In this document: positions 53,510 to 63,900 of the stretch, one piece after another
Numbering within the stretch: the stretch's first letter is position 1
How the letters are laid out: every line of letters starts with the position of its first letter
DNA from: JBBSOK01 sp965219125
GTDB taxonomy: Bacteria; Bacteroidota; Bacteroidia; Flavobacteriales; Flavobacteriaceae
DNA length: 64,000 bases
Direction: 5' to 3'
Assembly: GCA_965219125.1 (NCBI GenBank)
Contig: CBDCMO010000001.1
Coordinates: 186,001-250,000 of the forward strand
Program-made: the position numbers and the translations under genes
The notes under the pieces: model-generated
Databases searched by the model: none
What the model saw: only the letters and a program-made list of their open reading frames with translations
Told to the model about the DNA's origin: nothing

Positions 53510-55147
53510 ATGATTACAGTAGATAATTTGGCAGTAGAATTCAGCGGCGATACACTTTTCAGCAGCGTTTCATTCGTAGTAAACGAAAATGATAAGATTG
53601 CTTTAATGGGAAAAAACGGTGCCGGAAAAAGTACAATGATGAAGATTATTGCAGGCGAACAAAAGGCAACACGAGGAAACGTTCGTGCGCCAAAAGATGC
53701 TGTAATTGCCTATTTGCCGCAACATTTGTTGACTGAAGACGACTGTACCGTTTTTCAAGAAGCCAGCAAAGCCTTCAAACAAATTTTTGAAATGCGGGAC
53801 GAAATGGAAAGCTTGAATACTCAATTAGAAACCCGCACCGATTATGAAAGTGATGAATATATGGCTATCATCACCAAAGTTGCCGAAGTAGGCGAAAAAT
53901 ACTACTCACTCGAAGAAATAAACTACGAAGCCGAAGTTGAAAAAGCCTTACGCGGCCTCGGATTTAAACGCAGCGATTTACACAGACAAACATCAGAATT
54001 TAGCGGCGGTTGGCGTATGCGGATTGAACTCGCAAAGTTATTACTTCAAAAACCAGATTTAATATTGTTAGATGAGCCAACAAACCACGTAGATATTGAA
54101 TCTGTAATCTGGCTAGAAGATTTTTTGTTGAACAAAGCAAAAGCCGTAATCGTAATTTCGCACGACAGAACTTTTATAGACAACATCACCAACCGAACTA
54201 TTGAAGTTGCAATGGGACGCATTTTCGACTATAAAGCAAATTACAGTCATTATTTACAATTGCGCGCCGATAGAAGGGCGCACCAAATAAAAGCGTATGA
54301 AGAACAACAAAGATTTATAGCAGACACCCAACAATTTATTGAGCGATTTAAAGGTACCTACTCAAAAACCAATCAAGTAAATTCAAGGGAAAAAATGCTT
54401 GAAAAGCTCGTTCCTGTTGAAATAGATGAAATTGATACATCAGCCTTGGCGCTTCGTTTTCCACCAGCACAACGCAGTGGAGATTATCCGGTGGTTGCTA
54501 AAGAACTTTCAAAAAGCTACGGCGAACATACTGTTTTTAAAGATGCCAATTTGAGTATTTCCCGTGGCGAAAAAGTAAGTTTTGTTGGCAGAAATGGTGA
54601 AGGAAAAAGCACAATGATTAAAGCCATTATGGGCGAAATAGATTTTGAAGGCACTTGCGCCTTGGGCCACAACGCTAAAGTTGGCTACTTTGCTCAAAAC
54701 CAAGCCGCCTTGTTAGATAAAGATTTAACAGTTTTCCAAACAGTTGATGAGGTTGCAAAAGGCGACATCCACACACAGATGAAAAACATTCTTGGCCGCT
54801 TTATGTTTAGCGGCGAGGATATCGATAAAAAAGTAGCCTTACTTTCCGGTGGTGAAAAAACCAGATTGGCAATGGTCAAATTATTGTTGGAACCCGTAAA
54901 CGTGCTAATTCTCGATGAACCAACAAATCATTTAGATTTAAAAAGTAAAGACGTTTTAAAAGAAGCCTTATTAGAATTTGACGGCACGTTAATACTAGTT
55001 TCCCACGACCGCGATTTCCTGCAAGGCCTTTCTCAAAAAGTATTCGAATTTAAAGATAAAAGAGTAATCGAACATTTTGAAAGCATTGATGATTTTCTGG
55101 AACGTAATAAGATTGATAATTTAAAGGAGATTGATTTGAGTGTTTAA
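53510..55147 (+). CDS. ABC-F family ATPase
   Basis: 545 residues from ATG 53510 (starts MITVDNLAVEFSGDTL). Two ABC domains: Walker A GKNGAGKST and signature SGGWRMRIEL, then Walker A GRNGEGKST and LSGGEKTRLAM, with LLDEPTNHVDIES and ILDEPTNHLDLKS as Walker B/D-loops. No membrane helix. ABC-F proteins such as EttA/Uup act on ribosomes in translation regulation or antibiotic protection. The gene ends 34 bases before the CRISPR array. Confidence 0.93.
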   Translation: MITVDNLAVEFSGDTLFSSVSFVVNENDKIALMGKNGAGKSTMMKIIAGEQKATRGNVRAPKDAVIAYLPQHLLTEDDCTVFQEASKAFKQIFEMRDEMESLNTQLETRTDYESDEYMAIITKVAEVGEKYYSLEEINYEAEVEKALRGLGFKRSDLHRQTSEFSGGWRMRIELAKLLLQKPDLILLDEPTNHVDIESVIWLEDFLLNKAKAVIVISHDRTFIDNITNRTIEVAMGRIFDYKANYSHYLQLRADRRAHQIKAYEEQQRFIADTQQFIERFKGTYSKTNQVNSREKMLEKLVPVEIDEIDTSALALRFPPAQRSGDYPVVAKELSKSYGEHTVFKDANLSISRGEKVSFVGRNGEGKSTMIKAIMGEIDFEGTCALGHNAKVGYFAQNQAALLDKDLTVFQTVDEVAKGDIHTQMKNILGRFMFSGEDIDKKVALLSGGEKTRLAMVKLLLEPVNVLILDEPTNHLDLKSKDVLKEALLEFDGTLILVSHDRDFLQGLSQKVFEFKDKRVIEHFESIDDFLERNKIDNLKEIDLSV

Positions 55148-56319
55148 ATTTTATAGATTTTTGAAAGTTCTGTTATTACATTTTATGATTTGCTTTCAGA
55201 ATTGTATTTTTATTGATTAATCACAAGAAGAATATGCACCAGAACAATTAACGGAAGGTTGTGATTTGCTTTCAGAATTGTATTTTTATTGATTAATCAC
55301 AAGTGTAATGGAGTTTCAATTTAATCTCAATCTGTTGTGATTTGCTTTCAGAATTGTATTTTTATTGATTAATCACAAGGATGTTTCAAAAATTAAGAAA
55401 GATTATAACGTTGTGATTTGCTTTCAGAATTGTATTTTTATTGATTAATCACAAGTAAATCCTTGTTTACAAATCGCTCAACTAAGTTGTGATTTGCTTT
55501 CAGAATTGTATTTTTATTGATTAATCACAAGAAGAATATGCACCAGAACAATTAACGGAAGGTTGTGATTTGCTTTCAGAATTGTATTTTTATTGATTAA
55601 TCACAAGTGCAAAAGTTTTTGCTCCTAAAGGAAAATAGTTGTGATTTGCTTTCAGAATTGTATTTTTATTGATTAATCACAAGCGGGACAGGGCCCAGTA
55701 CAACGTGTAAATGTTGTGATTTGCTTTCAGAATTGTATTTTTATTGATTAATCACAAGTCTTGAAACAGACGAAGCTAATGGTGTTACGTTGTGATTTGC
55801 TTTCAGAATTGTATTTTTATTGATTAATCACAAGATCACTCAATTTATTACCTCGTTCTTCATTGTTGTGATTTGCTTTCAGAATTGTATTTTTATTGAT
55901 TAATCACAAGTTCGCGTCTATGATTAGTGCGGTAAATAGAGTTGTGATTTGCTTTCAGAATTGTATTTTTATTGATTAATCACAAGTGGATTAATAAAAT
56001 AGAAAAGGCTGCATAGTTGTGATTTGCTTTCAGAATTGTATTTTTATTGATTAATCACAAGAATTTTTCATGCTGTCTAATAATGATTTTTGTTGTGATT
56101 TGCTTTCAGAATTGTATTTTTATTGATTAATCACAAGCGGGACAGGGCCCAGTACAACGTGTAAATTGTTGTGATTTGCTTTCAGAATTGTATTTTTATT
56201 GATTAATCACAAGCAGAAAATGCTGATATATCTTATCCTGATTGTTGTGATTTGCTTTCAGAATTGTATTTTTATTGATTAATCACAAGTTTGTTTTTGT
56301 GAGCGCAAAGGCTCCGCAC

Positions 56320-56372
56320 GTTGTGATTTGCTTTCAGAATTGTATTTTTATTGATTAATTTAGGGCGGCTTG
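56320..56372 (+). repeat. Truncated repeat fused to the end of a later spacer
   Basis: The first 40 bases of the repeat (to GATTAAT) are followed by T and TAGGGCGGCTTG, the last 12 bases of the spacer found complete at 56473-56502. The repeat end and 18 bases of spacer are missing. Confidence 0.85.
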
Positions 56373-56448
56373 GTTGTGATTTGCTTTCAGAATTGTATTT
56401 TTATTGATTAATCACAAGGAAACCAATAATGAAGATAATGAGATAATT

Positions 56449-56472
56449 GTTGTGATTTGCTTTAATCACAAG
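56449..56472 (+). repeat. Repeat with 22-base internal deletion
   Basis: Reads GTTGTGATTTGCTTT directly joined to AATCACAAG (24 bases). Confidence 0.9.
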
Positions 56473-57798
56473 TATGTATATGATGATGGATAGGGCGGCT
56501 TGGTTGTGATTTGCTTTCAGAATTGTATTTTTATTGATTAATCACAAGGAAACCAATAATGAAGATAATGAGATAATTGTTGTGATTTGCTTTCAGAATT
56601 GTATTTTTATTGATTAATCACAAGGTATCTTGGTTAAATCTACATATTCCGCACGTTGTGATTTGCTTTCAGAATTGTATTTTTATTGATTAATCACAAG
56701 ATTTAGAAGGTAAAGGATAGTAAAGCACCAACGTTGTGATTTGCTTTCAGAATTGTATTTTTATTGATTAATCACAAGTGGTGCTTGTTGACTTGAACCA
56801 CCTCCGCCGTTGTGATTTGCTTTCAGAATTGTATTTTTATTGATTAATCACAAGATTTTATTTAGGCGAAATAGTAAACATTGTGTTGTGATTTGCTTTC
56901 AGAATTGTATTTTTATTGATTAATCACAAGCAAGGGTTTTAGATTTAATGACAATTATTGTTGTGATTTGCTTTCAGAATTGTATTTTTATTGATTAATC
57001 ACAAGGATATCACTTTACAGACTAATCAATATTGTTGTGATTTGCTTTCAGAATTGTATTTTTATTGATTAATCACAAGTATCGAAATATTCTTTTGAAA
57101 ATTGATAGTGTTGTGATTTGCTTTCAGAATTGTATTTTTATTGATTAATCACAAGAAGTCCTGTTTTTTGATTGTCCGCCTTTTTGTTGTGATTTGCTTT
57201 CAGAATTGTATTTTTATTGATTAATCACAGCAAGTTCGAAGAACTCTTGCTGAACCTCTGGGTTGTGATTTGCTTTCAGAATTGTATTTTTATTGATTAA
57301 TCACAAGATTCGGTGAAGAACTACAGGCATATAATGGGTTGTGATTTGCTTTCAGAATTGTATTTTTATTGATTAATCACAAGATGCCCTGTTTATTTCA
57401 AGAATCCTTGTATATTTGTTGTGATTTGCTTTCAGAATTGTATTTTTATTGATTAATCACAAGTCTGCCCTCGCCTACCGCGATATATCTTCTAGTTGTG
57501 ATTTGCTTTCAGAATTGTATTTTTATTGATTAATCACAAGCATAGCACGTACTTTGTCCATTGCATCCGTTGTGATTTGCTTTCAGAATTGTATTTTTAT
57601 TGATTAATCACAAGAATACAGTTTAACAGTGTAAAGGTTTCCGAGTTGTGATTTGCTTTCAGAATTGTATTTTTATTGATTAATCACAAGGAACCATCAC
57701 ATTCAGATGAAAAGTGTTTTCGGGTTGTGATTTGCTTTCAGAATTGTATTTTTATTGATTAATCACAAGAATACCGCTATGAATGCGGAATTTGCAAT

Positions 57799-57892
57799 GT
57801 TGTGATTTGCGGGTCAGAATTGTGTTGTGATTTGATTAATCACAAGTTTTCTTTTACAATTTTTATTGATTAATCACAAGTTTTGATTGGAA
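57799..57892 (+). repeat. Scrambled partial repeats inside the array
   Basis: Three partial repeats in a row: GTTGTGATTTGC then GGGTCAGAATTGT; GTTGTGATTTG joined to ATTAATCACAAG; and a 3' half (TTTTTATTGATTAATCACAAG with an altered start). Short unrelated fillers separate them. Confidence 0.85.
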
Positions 57893-58037
57893 GTTGTGAT
57901 TTGCTTTCAGAATTGTATTTTTATTGATTAATCACAAGAATAGCTTCTTTCACTTCGTGGTTAAGTCCTGTTGTGATTTGCTTTCAGAATTGTATTTTTA
58001 TTGATTAATCACAAGAAGAACACCGTTTCCAAAAGGT

Positions 58038-58079
58038 GTTGTGATTTGCTTTCAGAATTGTATTTTTATTGAAAAAAGT
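58038..58079 (+). repeat. Truncated repeat (35 bp) with 7-base filler
   Basis: Ends at TTATTGA, followed by AAAAAGT, then a full repeat at 58080. Confidence 0.85.
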
Positions 58080-59490
58080 GTTGTGATTTGCTTTCAGAAT
58101 TGTATTTTTATTGATTAATCACAAGGTTTATAGCTTTTTAAAATGTGGTTTCATTGTTGTGATTTGCTTTCAGAATTGTATTTTTATTGATTAATCACAA
58201 GGGAAGAACACCGTCACGTACTCCAAAAGGTGTTGTGATTTGCTTTCAGAATTGTATTTTTATTGATTAATCACAAGAGTTGAGCGATACAAGCACTGGC
58301 AGCAATCCAGTTGTGATTTGCTTTCAGAATTGTATTTTTATTGATTAATCACAAGTATTTCCTTTTAAAACCTACGGCACAGATTGGTTGTGATTTGCTT
58401 TCAGAATTGTATTTTTATTGATTAATCACAAGTCAAGTACTTTTGGGGCGTAATTTTACCTAGTTGTGATTTGCTTTCAGAATTGTATTTTTATTGATTA
58501 ATCACAAGTAATTAACTGTTTACTATAACCCAAATCCAGTTGTGATTTGCTTTCAGAATTGTATTTTTATTGATTAATCACAAGCATTATGCTGCTTTTG
58601 TAAAACTGTTTCTGTTGTGATTTGCTTTCAGAATTGTATTTTTATTGATTAATCACAAGGTAGAATTTCCGTTTGATAACACAATTTGAGTTGTGATTTG
58701 CTTTCAGAATTGTATTTTTATTGATTAATCACAAGAGTTGAAATGATTGGTTTCAAGATGATTCTGTTGTGATTTGCTTTCAGAATTGTATTTTTATTGA
58801 TTAATCACAAGACATAGTCCGCAAACAGTGGTAGCATTCCAGTTGTGATTTGCTTTCAGAATTGTATTTTTATTGATTAATCACAAGAAGTATTATTTTT
58901 ATAATATGTATATACTGTTGTGATTTGCTTTCAGAATTGTATTTTTATTGATTAATCACAAGAAATCCTACTGGGATAAAGCCCTCAAAATAGTTGTGAT
59001 TTGCTTTCAGAATTGTATTTTTATTGATTAATCACAAGTTTTAAGTCTATGTTAACAGCATCTATAATGTTGTGATTTGCTTTCAGAATTGTATTTTTAT
59101 TGATTAATCACAAGAATTAAATGAACAGGAAAACCATCTTGAAGTTGTGATTTGCTTTCAGAATTGTATTTTTATTGATTAATCACAAGGATGCGAAAAT
59201 TTATAAAACCGATCACGGAGTTGTGATTTGCTTTCAGAATTGTATTTTTATTGATTAATCACAAGGCTTCAATTTCAATCCAACCAAGTTCTTCAGTTGT
59301 GATTTGCTTTCAGAATTGTATTTTTATTGATTAATCACAAGACAGAAATTCAATAAAATTATGGGAAGATTAGTTGTGATTTGCTTTCAGAATTGTATTT
59401 TTATTGATTAATCACAAGGAACATTCTTTAAGTGTTTGCTCAGATAGGTTGTGATTTGCTTTCAGAATTGTATTTTTATTGATTAATCAC

Positions 59491-59527
59491 AAGATACCAG
59501 CCCTAAAAAGCTGGTATCTTGATTTTT
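59491..59527 (+). terminator. Terminator-like hairpin abutting the last repeat
   Basis: AAGATACCAGC (59491-59501) pairs perfectly with GCTGGTATCTT (59510-59520), followed by GATTTTT. The first three bases are the AAG of the final repeat. On the plus strand it would end pre-crRNA transcription before it collides with cas2. Confidence 0.75.
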
Positions 59528-59601
59528 AAGGGTATTTGTAGAAAATAAAAAAGATGGTAAAATTATAGTTTCCGACTGCGCTCAAGCGGACATTTTAAAT
59601 T
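59528..59601. other. Gap between array hairpin and cas2
   Basis: A+T-rich, with one REP-like piece at about 59572-59590 (CCGACTGCGCTCAAGCGGA). This is the only DNA at the cas side of the array that could serve as an integration leader. Confidence 0.5.
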
Positions 59602-59949
59602 CTAAAATAATTCTAATTGTTGCGAAGGTGCTTCGGCAGGTACTTCTTTTTGGCCGTGAAAAAGCTCAATCATTCCAAATTGTTTATCGGTAATCTGCAT
59701 TATGCCTACTTTTCCTTTTTTGGGCAGTGCGCGTTGGGTTCGTTTTATATGTACTGTAGCATTTTCCCTGCTGGCGCAAAAACGCATATAAATACTAAAT
59801 TGAAACATCGCAAAACCATCGTCCAAAAGGTCTTTTCGAAAACGTGCCGCGGCTTTTCGTTCAATCTTTGTTTCTGTTGGCAAGTCAAAAAATACGAGTA
59901 CCCACATAGTCCTGTATTGGTTTAGTCTTGTAAAATTGTTTTCGTCCAT
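59602..59949 (-). CDS. cas2: CRISPR-associated endonuclease Cas2
   Basis: 115 residues from ATG 59949 (MDENNFTRLNQYRTMWVLVFFD). The catalytic-Asp strand is VLVFFDLPTETK, followed by FSIYMRFCAS and a C-terminal QQLELF characteristic of Bacteroidetes type II Cas2. The longer frame from 60003 would add 18 residues translated from a REP-like sequence (VYDELVEGRNQ) and is not likely native. With Cas1 it integrates new spacers. Confidence 0.95.
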   Translation of the reverse strand: MDENNFTRLNQYRTMWVLVFFDLPTETKIERKAAARFRKDLLDDGFAMFQFSIYMRFCASRENATVHIKRTQRALPKKGKVGIMQITDKQFGMIELFHGQKEVPAEAPSQQLELF

Positions 59950-60062
59950 TACTGTCTGGTTTCGTCCTTCGACAAGCTCATCATAAACTAAAGTCGAGAC
60001 CAAAATTTCATCGCCATAAAAACCTATCGACTACGCCTGCCTGCCGGCGAGGCAGGCTCGAT
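59949..60062. repeat. REP-like palindromic DNA between cas1 and cas2
   Basis: Two pieces: GTCCTTCGACAAGCTCATCA at about 59954-59973, and a strong palindrome GCCTGCC (60035-60041) ... GGCAGGC (60051-60057) within a G+C-rich block (60028-60062). Both look like dispersed intergenic repeats rather than cas sequence. Confidence 0.75.
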
Positions 60063-60076
60063 GGGACAAATGATTT

Positions 60077-60976
60077 TCATTGAAATTCTGGATATAAAAT
60101 CTTTCTGCTTTCGCCCGAAAAACATTCGTAAAGACTGTTGGTCGTACGGCTCATTGCGTTCATTAATGGGCTCCATTTTTCATCAAGAAATACATCAATT
60201 GCGGGTATGCAAAGCAGTTCCGCTTTTAGGTTTGTGGTTAGCTCACTTATATTGCCGCCGGTTTCCACAATATCGTAAACAAGAGAGTCAACATAAATTC
60301 GGTACGGTTCCATAATATCGTCTGCCAAACAAAAAGCGTTATATTTATTACTATGAAAAATACCTACCGATGGTAAAAGGCCACTGCTTATCAAAGCTCT
60401 TGCGGTTACGGCTCTTAAAATAGCATAGCCGTAATTAAGTAAGTTGTTGGGCGGAATACCTTTTTGATTTCTACTGAAACCTTCCACATCTTCAAAAATA
60501 TTTTGAAAATAATAAGCGGCGGCAATTGCTTCGTGGTTTCCTGTATCGCCACTTTTAACATCCTTCGCCCAACGCTTTAGTTTTAATGCGTTCTTTTCCC
60601 GTTTTAGCAAATGGTTAGCTTGGTTATCTATTTTTGCCTCTATTGTTTGCTGCCAAAGGTTTTTTTTAAGCGGAAGGCTTGCATTAAGTTGATGGCGCAT
60701 ACGTTCTGTTTGTTCGCTATGGCCAACTAAAGGCTGTAAAAGCGAGCAGGGCAGATGTTGCTGGTCACAAGTTATAACAGCTGTTTTGTTCTGTACCAAC
60801 TTCATTAACAATCCGTTCGTAATGGTTATTTGAGGGTCTTCCAAAACAATATAGCCCAAATCCTCAATTGGAATGGTTTTTTCCTTTTTACGTTCTTCGG
60901 GAAAATTTACAACTAATTGTTGGTTTCGGGTACTGAGATAGGCGGGATTGCCGAAGAATAGGGTGCGTTTTATCAT
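60077..60976 (-). CDS. cas1: CRISPR-associated integrase Cas1 (type II)
   Basis: 299 residues: N-terminal beta domain (RTLFFGNPAYLSTRNQQLVV, EDLGYIVLEDPQITIT) and C-terminal helical catalytic domain. Metal-binding segments are NLLNYGYAILRA, VGIFHSNKYNAFCLADDIMEPYR. Its ATG overlaps the cas9 stop by four bases (ATGA). A 127-base gap separates it from cas2, unusually long for this operon. Confidence 0.97.
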   Translation of the reverse strand: MIKRTLFFGNPAYLSTRNQQLVVNFPEERKKEKTIPIEDLGYIVLEDPQITITNGLLMKLVQNKTAVITCDQQHLPCSLLQPLVGHSEQTERMRHQLNASLPLKKNLWQQTIEAKIDNQANHLLKREKNALKLKRWAKDVKSGDTGNHEAIAAAYYFQNIFEDVEGFSRNQKGIPPNNLLNYGYAILRAVTARALISSGLLPSVGIFHSNKYNAFCLADDIMEPYRIYVDSLVYDIVETGGNISELTTNLKAELLCIPAIDVFLDEKWSPLMNAMSRTTNSLYECFSGESRKILYPEFQ

Positions 60977-63900
60977 TTTGTTACTTTTGTAATATTCCCA
61001 AGCCTATCAATTTTGAGTTTCCAACATAAAGATTTAACCTGAACGCCTTCAATAGTATTTTGGTTTTTCAATTGAGGGCTACCAAGACCATATTCATTTT
61101 TTATTAGTTCATTGAAATCTAAATCATATTTTTCTGCAAATATCTTTCTTTCAGAATTTTGTTTCACATTATATATGACTGTAGAAGAATACATTGGAAT
61201 AAAATTAGCTGTTGTACCGCTACCATCAACAAATTTGTATAATTTGGAATAATCAATAGTGTCAAAAGAAATGTTATTTGAGATTGCTTCTTCTTCATTT
61301 GGAACAAAAACTAAATCGTTGGGCTGCAAATAAAACAAAAGCTTAAAGTTTGGAAATTCTGGATGATTTTCTGGTACATTTTTCTTCTGTTTTAATGGTA
61401 AGTTAATTTCACTTTTTTGAATTTCTAATATTTCCTCAAAATTTGGAACATAATATTTTCTCTCTCCATCTTTATTTTTGTAAATACAGAAATATAAATT
61501 TGTGCCTGATGCAGACTTAACAAACTTTGTGAGTTGGACTTCACCATCTTTGTTTTCTATTTCTCGAATAGGGAATTTTTTTCCTTTCTCAAAAGTTATC
61601 CTTGCTTTGTAAATGGGATGATGGAATCTTCCGTCATTTAAGATGAGTAAATTGTTATTCATATCTTCAATTCCTTCAACTGAAAAAGCTAATTCGGTGG
61701 CAATTATTTCTTTACCTTTTTCATCAACTTGATTTTGGTATTTATCTTGTTTTAAGTGATTCAATAATATTTTTCTAACCGAACCACTTGAAATATCTTT
61801 TATCTTTTTTTCGTCAAATGAAGTATCGATCGTTTTTCTTATAACCAATCTGCCTTCATCTTTGCCATTTTTCAATATGCCATAGTAGGTATCTTCGTGC
61901 ATTGGCTTTCTAACGGCATAATTCTTTTTATTTCCGCTTCCGTTACCACTTATTTGCCTTGTATTGGCTTTTTTAGGATTTCCATTTTTATCAAATCTTA
62001 AGTTTCTATTTTCATCTTTAAAAGATTGATAGTTATTAATGTTTTTATTGATCGTCCGAAGGTTTTGTTTAAAGCTTATAATAATCTCATTTAAGCTATC
62101 TTTTGCATCAACCGTAAAGTTCGTCCACGGCTTTTTATAGTTTCCAAGTACTATATGTTCGGTAGTATTGCCTGTTAAATGGTCTTTCTTTTGAATTTCT
62201 TTAGTGTCGCGCAATACTAAGCCTAAATCATATCTCTTTGTATTTTCTTTAGCGTGGTCGTTGTTTATATAGTTAATATGCTGTCTTGTAGCTGCTGCAA
62301 TTATTATAGCATCCATAGCGTGATGTCGATGGTCTATTCTTTTTATATCAAAATCGGTTTTAAATTCAATAGGCACATCTGGTAAAAAGAAGTTTTTCTT
62401 TTGACCGTCAATAATTGGGTATCTGCCAAAAAGGCCATCGTTTTCGTCTCCGCTTGTCAATAGATTTAGCCTTTTAAATCGAGGCGTCATCAATAAATTC
62501 CACACATTAGAAAGTCCCCATTCTTTTCTTAAAATAGCGGTTACGCTTCCTTGTACTGGAATACAATTTTTTGATGTTGATTCTTGCTCTTTTTCTTCCC
62601 TTACAATATTGCTGAGAGCTTTTAAGGCTACTTTACTTATATAGCGCATATTTGTTTTTTGCTGCTCTGTAAAGCTTTGATTAATTTCATCTTGCAAAAG
62701 GTTGTCTTTTTTCCTTCCGCTATAATTTTGCTTTACAAAACTTTCGTAATCAGTTTTTGAGAAAATCTTGACTGTGGTTCTTCCATTTTTAGGAAAATTT
62801 AAAGGGACTTCCGACTCGGCAAACTCTAAAATGAAACCGTAAGCAGTTCTATTATCTTTGAGCTTGTTTACTTCTGTTTCACAAACAATTTTATTTTTGA
62901 ATGAATTATCCAAAAACTTTGATTGCGGGATTATATGTTCAATTTCATATTTATCTGTAAATAGGTCACTAAGTGGAATAATTAATCCTGTATAAGGGGA
63001 TTGGTATTTTTGTTCGAGCCAAGCCTTATATTTAATAATTTCAGAAGTTGAAGGATTGCTATTTCTTGAAATACTATAAACAGTTTGTTTTTTATCAAGC
63101 GTTATGTCTTTCAATTCTTTTTCTGAAAAAGAGGATAAAATACCATCTTCAAATATTTTCAGTTTTTCAAATTGTGATTTTGATTTTGGATTTACCGCTT
63201 CTACACCATCGTTTTTTAGCTCAAAAAGTAATTTGCTGATGCGCTGATTCGTATTTTTTTGAGTATTGTTATTATCGTAAATTCGTTCCCTAACTTTTTT
63301 AGGGTTTTTTAGGTCACGGCCAATTTCTACGTGTATTTCATCAAAAATCCGTTCGTAAACTTTAATTTCCTTTTTTGTTTTTTCATCTATTTCAGTTTTA
63401 AATGGAATATTTGATTTTTTTGCATATTGTTTCCATATATCACTTACCGTTCTGTAGGTTTCCAATAAAATTTGTTCAACTATTGGGTTACGAAGACTAT
63501 GCTGCTTAAATGAATGAACAAAATCATCTAAATCTTTTGTAGTATTCCAAATGGTAACATCTACTTCTGAATGTTTATCATAAACTACATAGGACGCTAA
63601 CCAAAGCGGAAGACCTTGAAACTCATTAACAGTATTAAAATCAACTAATTTTTCCCTTACATTATTTTTAATTCCATCTAAAAACTCTCCATCAATAAGT
63701 GAATTAATCCTTTCGGTTGTTTTTATGTTTATTTTTGAAATGTCCCAATATTTTCCTAAACGCATAACTGACAAAAGTTTTCTGATAGCTTTTTCAGAAT
63801 ATGCACCGTACTCTTTTTTTATAATTGGTGCTTTTATGAGTTTTTGAATTGTTTCTTCTGAGAAATTATTTTCAGCAGCTATTTTGCGAATTGCTGTTTC

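Larger units (their letters stand above)
55182..59493 (+). CRISPR. Type II-C CRISPR array, about 58 repeat units
   Basis: The 46-bp repeat begins GTTGTGATTTGCTTTCAG and ends TTATTGATTAATCACAAG. Its ends TTGTGATT (2-9) and AATCACAA (38-45) are inverted repeats. Spacers are mostly 30 bp (29-34, one of 22). I count about 58 units, about 53 of them full length. The first repeat (55182) has TTTAT instead of GTTGT. Repeats at 56320 and 58038 are 3'-truncated, the one at 56449 has a 22-base internal deletion, and that at 57186 lacks one A. The stretch 57799-57892 is scrambled. By analogy with type II crRNAs, the GTTGTG end should follow the spacer in the crRNA, so crRNAs read on the plus strand. Confidence 0.98.

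Noticed and set aside
55182..55227. First degenerate repeat as a tracrRNA anti-repeat
   Set aside because: Read on the minus strand it would be complementary to the repeat, but no hairpins or terminator follow towards 55100, where the ABC-F gene lies.
55182..59493. Possible coding frames inside the CRISPR array
   Set aside because: Regular repeats and unrelated spacers exclude a protein gene.
59950..60003. 18-residue N-terminal extension of cas2
   Set aside because: It is REP-like sequence; Cas2 similarity begins at MDENNF.
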